Positions 23,266-31,679 of a stretch of DNA of 42,619 nucleotides are shown here, piece by piece. This stretch comes from Akkermansiaceae bacterium (lineage in GTDB: Bacteria; Verrucomicrobiota; Verrucomicrobiia; Verrucomicrobiales; Akkermansiaceae), in contig CAIKHZ010000224.1 in assembly GCA_903827375.1 (NCBI GenBank), positions 1 to 42,619 on the forward strand, written 5' to 3'. Positions within the stretch are counted from its first letter, which is position 1; each line of letters begins with the position of its first letter. The notes beneath the pieces are model-generated. The model saw only the letters and a program-made list of their open reading frames with translations. It was not told where the DNA came from and did no database searches. A program made the position numbers and the translations under genes.

Positions 23266-26200
23266 TTAGGGATTAACTGTTGCGGTGATGACGCGGGCAC
23301 CGTAGCTTATTCCGCCGTTGGCCGGCCGGGTGAACTGGAGCACCGCACTGACTGAGGCACCCGGGGCCAAATCGGCACCGGTCAGCGATATATACGGGCT
23401 GCCCAACGGAACGCCATTGGCAGTGGTGCCGCTGGCATTTGATAGTGTGGTTGTGGCAGACAGGTTATCGAAGGCGACGGCAATGGGGCCAACCAGAGGA
23501 GTGCCACCGTTGTTTGTCACCGTGATCTGTTGCACCATTTTGCCACTACGCCGGTCATAGGTGAAGCCGCTGCGGGTCACCTGTGTGGTTGTGAAGATAC
23601 CGGCCAGGCTGTTAACACCCGCATCAGTGGAGTTCAACGACGGCAAGCCAAAGCGCTGTTCGATCGTCTTAAGCACCGAGGACGTGTCATACTCCGTGTG
23701 ATCGACATAGGCCTGTTTGGCCAGCGGCGAAATCACGATGGCAGGCACCCGAACGCCCGGTCCCCAGATGTCGCGCTGCGGAGGTGTGACGTGATCCCAA
23801 CGACCACCGTGCTCGTCATAGGTGACGATGATGGCGGTGTGCGCCCAGAGTGCCGGATTGGCTTGGACTTTTGCGACGAGGTCGGCGACGTGCTGCTGCC
23901 CCTGTTGGAGCGACGCGTAGCCGGGGTGTTCATTGTCCGGGCCGAGGAACTTCACAAACGATACCGCCGGAAGCGTGCTGCTGGCGATGTCGGTATAGAG
24001 AACCGTTTCGTCCTGCAAGTGAGCGCTGGCATAAGGGTTGCGGCCGTTAGGCTGGGATGCGTCGAACGGCTTGGATTTCTCGAAGAATGCGAACGCCTGA
24101 TGATGCCATTGGAACAGGTTGGGAGCGGCTGGTGCACCCTGCGTGATAGGATTGTTAGGCGAACTTTGCAACGCTTGCTCCCAACCGCCGGAATACCACT
24201 TCCACGAAACACTGGCGGCATCGAGCAGGTCGCCGATGTTGATGTGATAGTCGGGACCGGCCGGGTTCGTGTTATTTTGGGATGGCAGCAAGTTGAGTGA
24301 ACTCAGGCTCGACCCGTGAGACTGGAGGTTGGCGGAGAAGATGGTATTTACCGCGTAGTGCTTGTCGAAGGTGTTGCCGATATTGCCTGCAAACACCTGG
24401 GCGTTCGCTGCACCGAGCGTGACAGGCGTATTGGCGACTCCGTTGAGCGTCACGCTGATTTGGTCACCAGCCACCGGGGTGATGTTGCCATCTCGGACGA
24501 TCTTGCCGGCACTGGTGCCACTTGAGTTTAGCACGAACACGCCATTGCCGTCGAGATAGGCAATGTTGCCATTGTTGCCTGTGGGCATATTGGTATATAC
24601 CGGAGGTGCCGCTGCGATGAGGAACTGGTGGTTGAGGAATGAGCCACCAAACGCCGAGTGGAAGAAATTGTCGCACATTGTGTACTGCTGTGCGAGCAAA
24701 CCTTCCGGCAGGTTTGAGGCATCGTAATAACTCATGACCAGGCCTGGATTATCGCTCCAGCTCATGAAGCCGCTGTTATTGCCAGCCTCGGCATCCACGC
24801 CCGGTGCCGTCTGCACGACACCATAGGTCTGGAATTGTTCCTGCCAATAGCGATGGAAAATATCTCCGGTGGTCGCGGTTGGGGCAATATAACTCCCGGC
24901 ATTGAAGGGCAGCAGCGTATTGAGACCTGCCGGGAATGTGGTGTCGATGGCACCGCCAGCATTGAATGGCTGTGGCGGCGTGTTCTGCAACGGCGAGGTC
25001 TTCGACGGATTGTTGTAGTTATTGGTTCCCAACTCGTTGGCGAGAAGATTGCCGTTGAGCCGGTCAATTTGATTGAGGGAGGCCGCGCTGGCACTGGCCC
25101 TGCCGTTGGCACCGGGGAAACTGCCGTAGAGACCGTCAAAGCTCCAGTTTTCCTGATAGACAACGATGATATGGTCGATGCCGGCGAGGGGATTGGCGGC
25201 ATCGACCTGGAAGCTGAAGATCTCCCGTGCCGGGTTGCTAACGACATTGTATTCCGAGGCACTGTTTTGGGCCGTGGAGTTGATACCGATGCTCTTCACT
25301 GTCAGGGTTCTACCATCGGCGCTGACGTCCAGGAGGTTATAGTTGAACGTGTCAGGGCTGTAGAAATCCACGGGTTGCGGATTGGTCGCTGCGTTGGGAT
25401 CGCCTTCGCGAACGACATTGTGCAGGCCGGGGTACCCCTGCAGACCGATCGAGTTCACTCCGGCGGCGACCTGGGCGTTGGCGATCATGTCGGTAGCACC
25501 TTTGATATGTGCAAAGTCATGGTTGAGGAACAGATCGGGGCCGGTAGCACCGAGAGGGCCGCAAACAATTTCGAAGCAATAAGGGACTTTCTTATAGTCG
25601 GCCTGCGAGAACCCGGGGGTTCCGGGTCCGGTCCGACCGCTCGGCGAGTAGAGCAATTCGTTAATCCGGTTCTGATGGTCATCGGTCGATAGAAACACGA
25701 CGTTGGTGATCTGGTGCTCGGCGATGAATTTGAGCAAGGCGTTGCGCTCGGCGCGGTAGCCGCCGACCCATGCCTTGCCGCCGTCCGAAGCCACCGGGCC
25801 GTAAGCGGCGTTGCCGCTGTAGGAAGCCATGGCGGCGGCTGTGACGCCACTCAATGCACCACCGATCGGGCCGATTTGATCGATGGGGTTAGAGACGGCG
25901 ATGAACTTCCAGGGCGTGCCGGCATTCTGTGCGGCAAGCAGCGTCTGTTGGAGCCAAGCCAACTGCGTCGCACCAAGATAGCTGCGGTTTGGATTGTCCG
26001 CGCGGCTGCCAGTGTCGTCGGCGCTGCCGTCGGCGGTCTTGATGCGGATATCACGATACGTGCGGTCGTCCACATTGATGAAGACGGCGTTCTTTCCCCA
26101 GGATTGGGCAAAGTACAATTGTTTGGTACCGTGTGATCGCGGGTCTGAAGGGGAGTTGACACTGCCGCGTTCGGAGATTGGCTGATAGTTCAAATATGCC

Positions 26201-27171
26201 TGCTGGAGTGTTTGAAAGCCTGCGGAGCGGTTCATATAGTCGCTGGCCGAGGAGTTGGCATCATTGATATTGCCGACATTGCCAGTCCCATTGGCGCGGG
26301 CATCGACGCCGCGTCCAGTGGGCATATCGTTTCCTGCTGCACCACCCACCGAGCCACCGGCAGGCGCGCCGCCGTTGATATACTGGCGGTTGCCAAGTTC
26401 GTGGTTGTCTAGCAGCGTGTAGTTGCCCTGCCCGGCGTAAAAGTCTTTCAGGCATGACTGCCCACCACTATTTACCGGAAGAAATTGCTCGCGATACTTT
26501 TTCGAGTAGTCGGCAAACAACTGCGCTTGCGTTGCAAAGGTGGTCCCGGCCGCCGGCACCCCGTTTAGACTTGCAGAAGAGCCCGAGAGCGTCACCGATG
26601 GCGAATTCAAATACGAAGTAGCAGCATTGCCAGCCACGTTGCTCGCATTCTCATAGATTGTGTCACCGAGGTTCACATAGAAGTCGAGCGCTTGGCCTGG
26701 CAGTGTGCTGGCCAATGCATATGGACGCATCAGACCGTCAAGATCACCGCTGAATCCGAAGTGAACCGGCACCGCAGCACCTGCGGCCGGTGCGGTCTTG
26801 AATCTACCAACGTTGCTGGTGCTGGCACCTGACTGGAATTGATAATAGTACACGGTGGATGGTTGCAGCCCGCTCATGCTGAATTTGAGCGTGTAGTCGT
26901 TGGAGGCAGCTGTCGTGCCGCTGGTGGTGGCGACGATGTTAGTCATCGTGTTGTCGGTGGCCAGCGACAGTGTCACCGTGGCAGTGACCGGCGACGCGTC
27001 ATCGGCGGCACGAGTCCAAACGGTCGCGCTGTCACTCGTTGCGTCACCAGCGGCGACGCCGGTGAAGCCGAATGCGGCATGCGCCATGGGCGTGCATAGT
27101 CCGGTGATACTTGCAAGGCTGGCATTGAAGAGGGCAGAGCGGAGCCAGTGATATTTGTGGTGTTGTTTCAT
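23266..27171 (-). CDS. Secreted fusion of a PhoD-like phosphatase and a phospholipase C/acid-phosphatase domain
   Basis: 1301 residues. The signal peptide ends near AHA/AF (32). Residues 35-135 form the beta domain of PhoD-like enzymes (FTGVAAGDATSDSATVWTR). The metallophosphatase follows to about 640, with NLGDTIYEN near 165, LLDNHELGN near 250 and FLSTDDHQNRIN near 495. A second, unrelated phosphatase begins at 665: the phosphoesterase family (PF04185) of phospholipase C and acid phosphatase, with IIVVYQENWSFDGLYG (usually QENHSFD), CDNFFHSAFGGSFLNHQF, TYDEHGGRWDHVTPP near 1114 and YDTSSVLKTIEQRFGLP. Residues 1195-1301 are a beta domain also found in the broken gene at 21.6-22.3 kb. Both enzymes would act outside the cytoplasm; the second may cut phospholipid head groups and leave diacylglycerol. 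A Pho-box-like site lies 166 bases upstream and btaB lies beyond it. No frameshift is visible at the junction. Confidence 0.9.
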   Translation of the reverse strand: MKQHHKYHWLRSALFNASLASITGLCTPMAHAAFGFTGVAAGDATSDSATVWTRAADDASPVTATVTLSLATDNTMTNIVATTSGTTAASNDYTLKFSMSGLQPSTVYYYQFQSGASTSNVGRFKTAPAAGAAVPVHFGFSGDLDGLMRPYALASTLPGQALDFYVNLGDTIYENASNVAGNAATSYLNSPSVTLSGSSASLNGVPAAGTTFATQAQLFADYSKKYREQFLPVNSGGQSCLKDFYAGQGNYTLLDNHELGNRQYINGGAPAGGSVGGAAGNDMPTGRGVDARANGTGNVGNINDANSSASDYMNRSAGFQTLQQAYLNYQPISERGSVNSPSDPRSHGTKQLYFAQSWGKNAVFINVDDRTYRDIRIKTADGSADDTGSRADNPNRSYLGATQLAWLQQTLLAAQNAGTPWKFIAVSNPIDQIGPIGGALSGVTAAAMASYSGNAAYGPVASDGGKAWVGGYRAERNALLKFIAEHQITNVVFLSTDDHQNRINELLYSPSGRTGPGTPGFSQADYKKVPYCFEIVCGPLGATGPDLFLNHDFAHIKGATDMIANAQVAAGVNSIGLQGYPGLHNVVREGDPNAATNPQPVDFYSPDTFNYNLLDVSADGRTLTVKSIGINSTAQNSASEYNVVSNPAREIFSFQVDAANPLAGIDHIIVVYQENWSFDGLYGSFPGANGRASASAASLNQIDRLNGNLLANELGTNNYNNPSKTSPLQNTPPQPFNAGGAIDTTFPAGLNTLLPFNAGSYIAPTATTGDIFHRYWQEQFQTYGVVQTAPGVDAEAGNNSGFMSWSDNPGLVMSYYDASNLPEGLLAQQYTMCDNFFHSAFGGSFLNHQFLIAAAPPVYTNMPTGNNGNIAYLDGNGVFVLNSSGTSAGKIVRDGNITPVAGDQISVTLNGVANTPVTLGAANAQVFAGNIGNTFDKHYAVNTIFSANLQSHGSSLSSLNLLPSQNNTNPAGPDYHINIGDLLDAASVSWKWYSGGWEQALQSSPNNPITQGAPAAPNLFQWHHQAFAFFEKSKPFDASQPNGRNPYASAHLQDETVLYTDIASSTLPAVSFVKFLGPDNEHPGYASLQQGQQHVADLVAKVQANPALWAHTAIIVTYDEHGGRWDHVTPPQRDIWGPGVRVPAIVISPLAKQAYVDHTEYDTSSVLKTIEQRFGLPSLNSTDAGVNSLAGIFTTTQVTRSGFTYDRRSGKMVQQITVTNNGGTPLVGPIAVAFDNLSATTTLSNASGTTANGVPLGSPYISLTGADLAPGASVSAVLQFTRPANGGISYGARVITATVNP

Positions 27172-27336
27172 ATTTTGGTTGTGTATGTTGGGTTAAACGG
27201 TGAGTTGCGGATCAGATGCACCATGCGTTTGCATCCACAAGTATGTGGGAGCAATCGGCAATGAAAAGTGATCGCGCAAGCAACTGTTCACCCGGTCAAT
27301 CTACTATCTAGCATAGTTGAATGACAACTGGCTGAT

Positions 27337-27354
27337 TGCGACAATTTCGACACA
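27337..27354 (-). promoter_or_regulatory. Pho-box-like direct repeat C
   Basis: On the minus strand TGTGTCG-AAAT-TGTCGCA, 166 bases before the dual phosphatase start and 47 bases after the btaB stop. The 229-base gap also holds a CCACA/TGTGG inverted repeat (about 27236-27249) and no gene. Confidence 0.6.
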
Positions 27355-27400
27355 TTGTCTGTCTTATCAGCCGGGTCGAAAGCAAGGGGCACTGTGTGGA

Positions 27401-28027
27401 TCAGCGGCATTTGCCGACGTAAAGAAGATAGCGCCACAATGTGGCATAACCCCGCTGAATCTGGCAGAGGTGGCCATCGAAATGGCGATTGAGTTCCGCC
27501 AACAGGTGTCCGTCCATGCGCACATGATTGACGCCCATCCAGCGCCGGAACCATGTCCAACGCGAATCGTGAAAGTCCACCACCGCGACGACGCCTATTG
27601 GGCTCAAGTCAGTTTTGCAAATTCGCAAGACATCGTCGAATCCCGGGTTGATCATCGAAAGTGAATAGCTGAAGATCATGATATCAAACTTGGCGTCGGT
27701 CGCAACCGGTGCATCATAAGCCCGATGCAGCAGGACCATCCTCGAGCCGTAACATTCCACTTTGGATTTGGCGCGTTCGAGCATATCCGAGGATAGGTCC
27801 AGACCGGTGATCTGCGCATGAGGGAAGCGCTCGGCCAAGGCAGCCAGATTGCGCCCGGTGCCACAGCCGATTTCAAGAATGCGAGCGGGAGAGATTACGT
27901 GATCGGAAACACGCTGGATGAGACGGGCTCTGCCGAAGAGAAATGCCCAGCGGGTTAGATCGTAGATACGGGCATGCCAACGATAATAGTCTTTGAGGGA
28001 TGCATAACTTGTGCTAGGCGTACTCAT
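27401..28027 (-). CDS. btaB: Betaine-lipid N-methyltransferase, BtaB-like
   Basis: 208 residues from the ATG at 28027. In DGTS synthesis BtaB adds three methyl groups from AdoMet to diacylglyceryl-homoserine. The AdoMet motif ILEIGCGTGRNLAALAE, DLSSDMLERAK, the loop FSYSLSMINPGF and the C-terminal segment WMGVNHVRMDGHLLAELNRHF...LWRYLLYVGK fit the BtaB family. The N-terminal DYYRWHARIYDLTRWAFLFGR is also typical. The start was chosen because its ATG overlaps the btaA TGA (ATGA, 28024-28027), implying translational coupling; an in-frame ATG at 28054 would add nine residues. It is the last gene of the betaine-lipid operon. Confidence 0.85.
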   Translation of the reverse strand: MSTPSTSYASLKDYYRWHARIYDLTRWAFLFGRARLIQRVSDHVISPARILEIGCGTGRNLAALAERFPHAQITGLDLSSDMLERAKSKVECYGSRMVLLHRAYDAPVATDAKFDIMIFSYSLSMINPGFDDVLRICKTDLSPIGVVAVVDFHDSRWTWFRRWMGVNHVRMDGHLLAELNRHFDGHLCQIQRGYATLWRYLLYVGKCR

Positions 28028-29208
28028 GGCATGATGTGAGCAAGTAGTGTGCAACCATAGGTTCCTACGCGGTCTTGTGAATGCAGTCTCGCGGCCATGA
28101 GTGGATTGAGAAGCAGGCGCCTCCGCGCAAACTCCGGGATGAAGTTGATCTCAGGGCCGGCCGAGCGCATCAGAATACAGGTTCCAGGTTCGCTGTTCGC
28201 CAAAATCAAACGCCATTCCTCGTCCAGCGCCTTGGGCTGGTTCGCGGCTAGCCAGTCCTGATGGTCCAGCAATGCATAGTGGGTATAGCGGCCGGGCTGC
28301 TCTCGCAAGAAATTCGCTATGCTTGTATTGTGGGTGGTCAGGCGGCTAACAGACGCCTGCAGTGCCGGTTGGTATCGTTCCCGAAGATAGTTGGGACAGC
28401 AGTTGCGTGTGTAGCGTCCCGTCAGATAGACCCGCCAGAAATAGTTATCTGAATAGAGGATCTTGGTAAGCACATATTCCAATTTTGATTGAAGATAACC
28501 CGTGATACCACCCTCAAATTGCGATTCAATCAAGTGGAGTTGGGATTGCGGCACGCCCAGCATGGTCATTGCCATCGGTTGGCGCAGCAACCAGGTGACC
28601 ACTCCGTTCCATAACGCCGGACGAACGGCCTCATAGAGGACGCCCTGGTCTTGAAGACTGGTGACGTGCTGAAGATCGGTCAGATAGTCGCGCACCCTGC
28701 TGCTTGTGCTCTTGAACGCCTGCAGCGCAAGCCATGCCATTTGACCGGCTGTACCCCGATAATAGAACGATGGATTCATCGGGGTGCTGCGGAAGTAATG
28801 GCTTTTCGATTCCCAATAGCGCCGCGCATCCGGGCTTAGGCTGCCGTTCATTCCCTCCAATAGGGTGGCAAATTCGGGATGGGAGCCATGACCGAAGAGT
28901 CGGAACAAGTCGTCGAAATCATCCCGAAGGATCATAGCGATTTTTAGCTCTAGCAGGGCGTTTTACCGGGGATTAACATCCACGGCATGGATCTCCGCCG
29001 GTTCATCCAGCAAATAATCCAGGGCATTGCAACCGGCGCTGGTGATCATAACTAGGCGGCTGTCGGGCTGGAGGTTGAGCATTTGCCGATCCAGGCGAGG
29101 ATCTTCCCAGCACGTGTTATAGACAAGGTTCGACCCGTGGACGCGCTTGAAGATAGCGTCGTGAATCGCGTGGGTCGAGGGGGGCGTCGATTGGGCAAAC
29201 ATCAGCAT
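28024..29208 (-). pseudogene. btaA: Betaine-lipid 3-amino-3-carboxypropyl transferase BtaA, interrupted by one in-frame TAA
   Basis: BtaA (DUF3419 family) transfers the aminocarboxypropyl group of AdoMet to diacylglycerol, the first step to DGTS. The N-terminal part has [21 protein letters not shown] and [29 protein letters not shown]. There the frame meets TAA (28963-28965), where relatives have Gln of VNPRQN, then continues without shift as NALLELKIAMILRDDFDDLFRLFGHG through 303 further intact residues (FYYRGTAGQMA, DNYFWRVYLTGRY, LLDHQDWL, RSAGPEINFIP). Reading through the stop gives 394 codons, about the family length. The ATG at 29208 follows AGGG by five bases. It is a single C-to-T-type lesion, a sequencing error or a recoded stop; the ATG at 28935 could restart the second piece. 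It is coupled to btaB by ATGA, with a Pho-box-like site at 29272-29289. Confidence 0.87.
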
Positions 29209-29240
29209 CGCGGCCCTATGAAAGCCGCAAATTGAGCCAA

Positions 29241-29252
29241 TGCCACGTGGCA
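29241..29252. promoter_or_regulatory. Perfect 12-base palindrome in the btaA leader
   Basis: TGCCACGTGGCA lies between the Pho-box-like site and the btaA start, about 33 bases before the ATG. It is downstream of the probable -10 (CATATT near 29253-29258), so it would sit near the transcription start or in the early leader. It could bind a second regulator. Confidence 0.4.
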
Positions 29253-29271
29253 ATATGTGACGAATTCGCCA

Positions 29272-29289
29272 TGTGACAAAATTGTAACA
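29272..29289 (-). promoter_or_regulatory. Pho-box-like direct repeat D
   Basis: On the minus strand TGTTACA-ATTT-TGTCACA, followed by a further CGTCACA half site at 29256-29262. The -10-like CATATT follows about 13 bases after the box. It lies 63 bases before the btaA start and is the best-placed of the seven sites. Confidence 0.65.
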
Positions 29290-29583
29290 GTCCGATGATC
29301 ATCGCCGCCTCCGCTTACCCGATCAGAAAGCCGATCGACAAGAGCAGCGGTCTGTTCAAAGGTACCCGCCGGGCCACCCCGGCGACCACCGGCCTAACCC
29401 CATAACTCAGTGCTCGACCTGACTTTCGACAACGGAGCGAACAAGTCGGATTCCCTAACTGTCGGCTGTGGGCGGATGCGCTTTGCCTCAAACAAATGTT
29501 GAGATTGCTCGATCCCGAGCTTGACTGAGGGCGCGAATGCCTCCTCAATGTGACGCGTTAGCCGAGCGCTTTCCTGCAAGCAT
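29290..29583. other. Intergenic gap between btaA and the GxGYxYP gene
   Basis: 294 bases separating divergent genes. Apart from the Pho-box-like site at its left border I see no terminator, RNA gene or convincing reading frame. A 36-codon ATG frame on the plus strand (29295-29405) has no supporting signal. Confidence 0.5.
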
Positions 29584-31488
29584 ATGATAGAAGAAAGTTG
29601 CAACCTAGGGGCCCGCCTCTGGATCCATGTCCTTGGACTGTTGCTGTGGGCCGCTGGGGCATGCGGCGCGGCAACTCCGCCATGCCTGCATGTGTTCGAC
29701 GCGCGGCCGATGAGGAATTGGGACCTGAGCCAGCCGGAAAAAGCGGCTGAGGTGTGGGACACGATGCATGTGTTGACGGCCCTGCAAGGCATCGTCAACC
29801 GCGAGACTCCACAGTTATATCTTCTTTATTGCGCCGAATTCGGTGTGGAGACCGATCAGTTCTGGCTCGATTGGTTGCGTGGGGAAGACGGCTGGTTGCG
29901 CCAAACCCAGATCCTCCCGATCGCATCCCTCGAGCAGGCCGTGGGCATTTTCCGCCATCACATCAAAGGCCTGGTGGTTTACGACCCCGCCGTGCCGGCC
30001 ACCGCATGCCTGGCATCCACCGCCGCGGGTTGCGACGACTTGCTGCCCGTGCGCTTCAGCGCGGGTGCTAGCTCGATATATGAGTTGCTCACCAAGCGTC
30101 TGGGTTTGCCTGTCCGCTTATGGTTGGTCAATCCCGATGGAACTGCAAAGTTCACTGGCCGAGGCAACCTCCCTGATTCCAGTGAGCCGAGTTCGGGCAG
30201 CGCCAAAGTGGACGCCTACCGCTGGGGCTTGCACCGCTTCATGGACACCGGCAACTGCGATGCCCGCTTCGCCGCATATTACCTCGATTCCTTCTGGCTG
30301 CAACGCCCCCGCAATGGTCCGCCGGATCTACACACGCTCACCAACCATGATTATTTCATCGCTAAGCGTGCCTTCTTTTTTGACCTGTCGCCGTGGGCTG
30401 ACGAAGCACCGGTGGACGACCCGCAGCAAGCCCTTGGCTTGGACCGCCAAACGTTGCTGCAGATATTGCAAGCCCTGCAACATCGCGTGCCTAACGATAT
30501 CATTAAAATCGGCGGATTCCCGCCCTGGCCTTACAAATACACCACCCACGGCGGAGCTGGGAAACACGAGGGCGTGCCCACCGAGTGGGAGTTTACCCGC
30601 CTCATCTCGCAGTTCAATGCCTATCACGAAGCCGACGCCGCCAGCCCAGGCGCCATGGCCAATGCTTCGGTCTTTTGCCACTACCCGCTACAGACCCGCT
30701 ACCCGCAACCCAACCCAAAACCCACCCGCCAAGCATGGCAGGCCGCCGCTCTCGTCAACCCAACCGGCAAAATCGCCGCTAAATTGTTCGTCGGCCACTA
30801 CGTCGGCGATTACGATTCACCCTCATGGCTGTACAAGGCCATCCCGGCGTTTTTCAACGAGCCCCGGCGCGGACGCGTGCCTCTGGGCTGGGCATTCAAT
30901 CCCAATCTGGCCGATCGTGCGCCGCAAGTGCTCGCCTACGCCTACCGCCATGCCACACCTAACGACTTTTTCATCGCCGGGGATTCGGGAGCCGGCTATC
31001 TCAATCCGCGCGGCCTCTCGCTGCGTCCTGATTCGCAGCTACCCTCTGGACTGGAGTGTTGGGCAGCCCATTGCGCCGCCTCATTCCGCCGCTGGGACAT
31101 GACCATCACCGGATTCGTGCTCGACGGCGCGAGCGGGGCATCGACCGATCGGGAATTCGCCGCCTACCGCAGCTTTAGTCCCGATGGCTGCGGCACGAGT
31201 TTCGAACCGGCACCACGCATCATCCGCGGCGTGCCAACTTGTCCCGAGCGCGACCTGCCGGATTCTGCGGAGGCCGCAGCAGCAGTCATTGCAGACCTCG
31301 CCAGCGGCGTCACCACCGAGGCACGTTTCCTGTGGGCACGCAGCATTCTCAAGCCGCCGTCATGGTATGAACAGGTCTCACAGATCTTGCGCGACAAGCA
31401 TCCGCAGGCAGCGGTGGTCATCGTCGATCCCTACACGTTTTTCGGTCTGATCCAACTCCAATACGGCGCTGTGCCGCCAAGGCCGTGA
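29584..31488 (+). CDS. Secreted GxGYxYP-family protein, putative glycoside hydrolase
   Basis: 634 residues. A signal peptide covers about 1-30 (LWIHVLGLLLWAAGACGAA). The N-terminal domain (40-260: DTMHVLTALQGIVNRETPQLYLLY, a hallmark of the GxGYxYP N-terminal domain) is followed by the C-terminal domain with its name-giving motif at about 466-476. Here it reads GAGYLNP, so the usual second Tyr is Asn. The family is thought to act on carbohydrate, but its substrate is not established. The gene is divergent from btaA across 375 bases, has no visible Pho box on its own strand, and is followed by about 190 bases without a gene. Confidence 0.8.
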   Translation: MIEESCNLGARLWIHVLGLLLWAAGACGAATPPCLHVFDARPMRNWDLSQPEKAAEVWDTMHVLTALQGIVNRETPQLYLLYCAEFGVETDQFWLDWLRGEDGWLRQTQILPIASLEQAVGIFRHHIKGLVVYDPAVPATACLASTAAGCDDLLPVRFSAGASSIYELLTKRLGLPVRLWLVNPDGTAKFTGRGNLPDSSEPSSGSAKVDAYRWGLHRFMDTGNCDARFAAYYLDSFWLQRPRNGPPDLHTLTNHDYFIAKRAFFFDLSPWADEAPVDDPQQALGLDRQTLLQILQALQHRVPNDIIKIGGFPPWPYKYTTHGGAGKHEGVPTEWEFTRLISQFNAYHEADAASPGAMANASVFCHYPLQTRYPQPNPKPTRQAWQAAALVNPTGKIAAKLFVGHYVGDYDSPSWLYKAIPAFFNEPRRGRVPLGWAFNPNLADRAPQVLAYAYRHATPNDFFIAGDSGAGYLNPRGLSLRPDSQLPSGLECWAAHCAASFRRWDMTITGFVLDGASGASTDREFAAYRSFSPDGCGTSFEPAPRIIRGVPTCPERDLPDSAEAAAAVIADLASGVTTEARFLWARSILKPPSWYEQVSQILRDKHPQAAVVIVDPYTFFGLIQLQYGAVPPRP

Positions 31489-31679
31489 GCCATACACGTT
31501 GAAAATATCTGATATTCCTACCCGTCGTTGCCCGATTCCTTTTACTCTCGGATGACCCAGTCATTACGAATCTGCCGCCGGTCATCGGTGGATTTGGACG
31601 GGCAGAGAATCAGACACCCCCGAACAAACCAAAATTCAGAAGATATACCACTTGCCAAAATGAGTTTGCAAATGTGCGA

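Noticed and set aside
29295-29405. 36-codon plus-strand frame beside the btaA promoter
   Set aside because: No ribosome-binding site, no pattern, and length expected by chance.
29315-29798. Minus-strand frames across the btaA/GxGYxYP gap
   Set aside because: They overlap the start of the GxGYxYP gene in antisense and show no family pattern.
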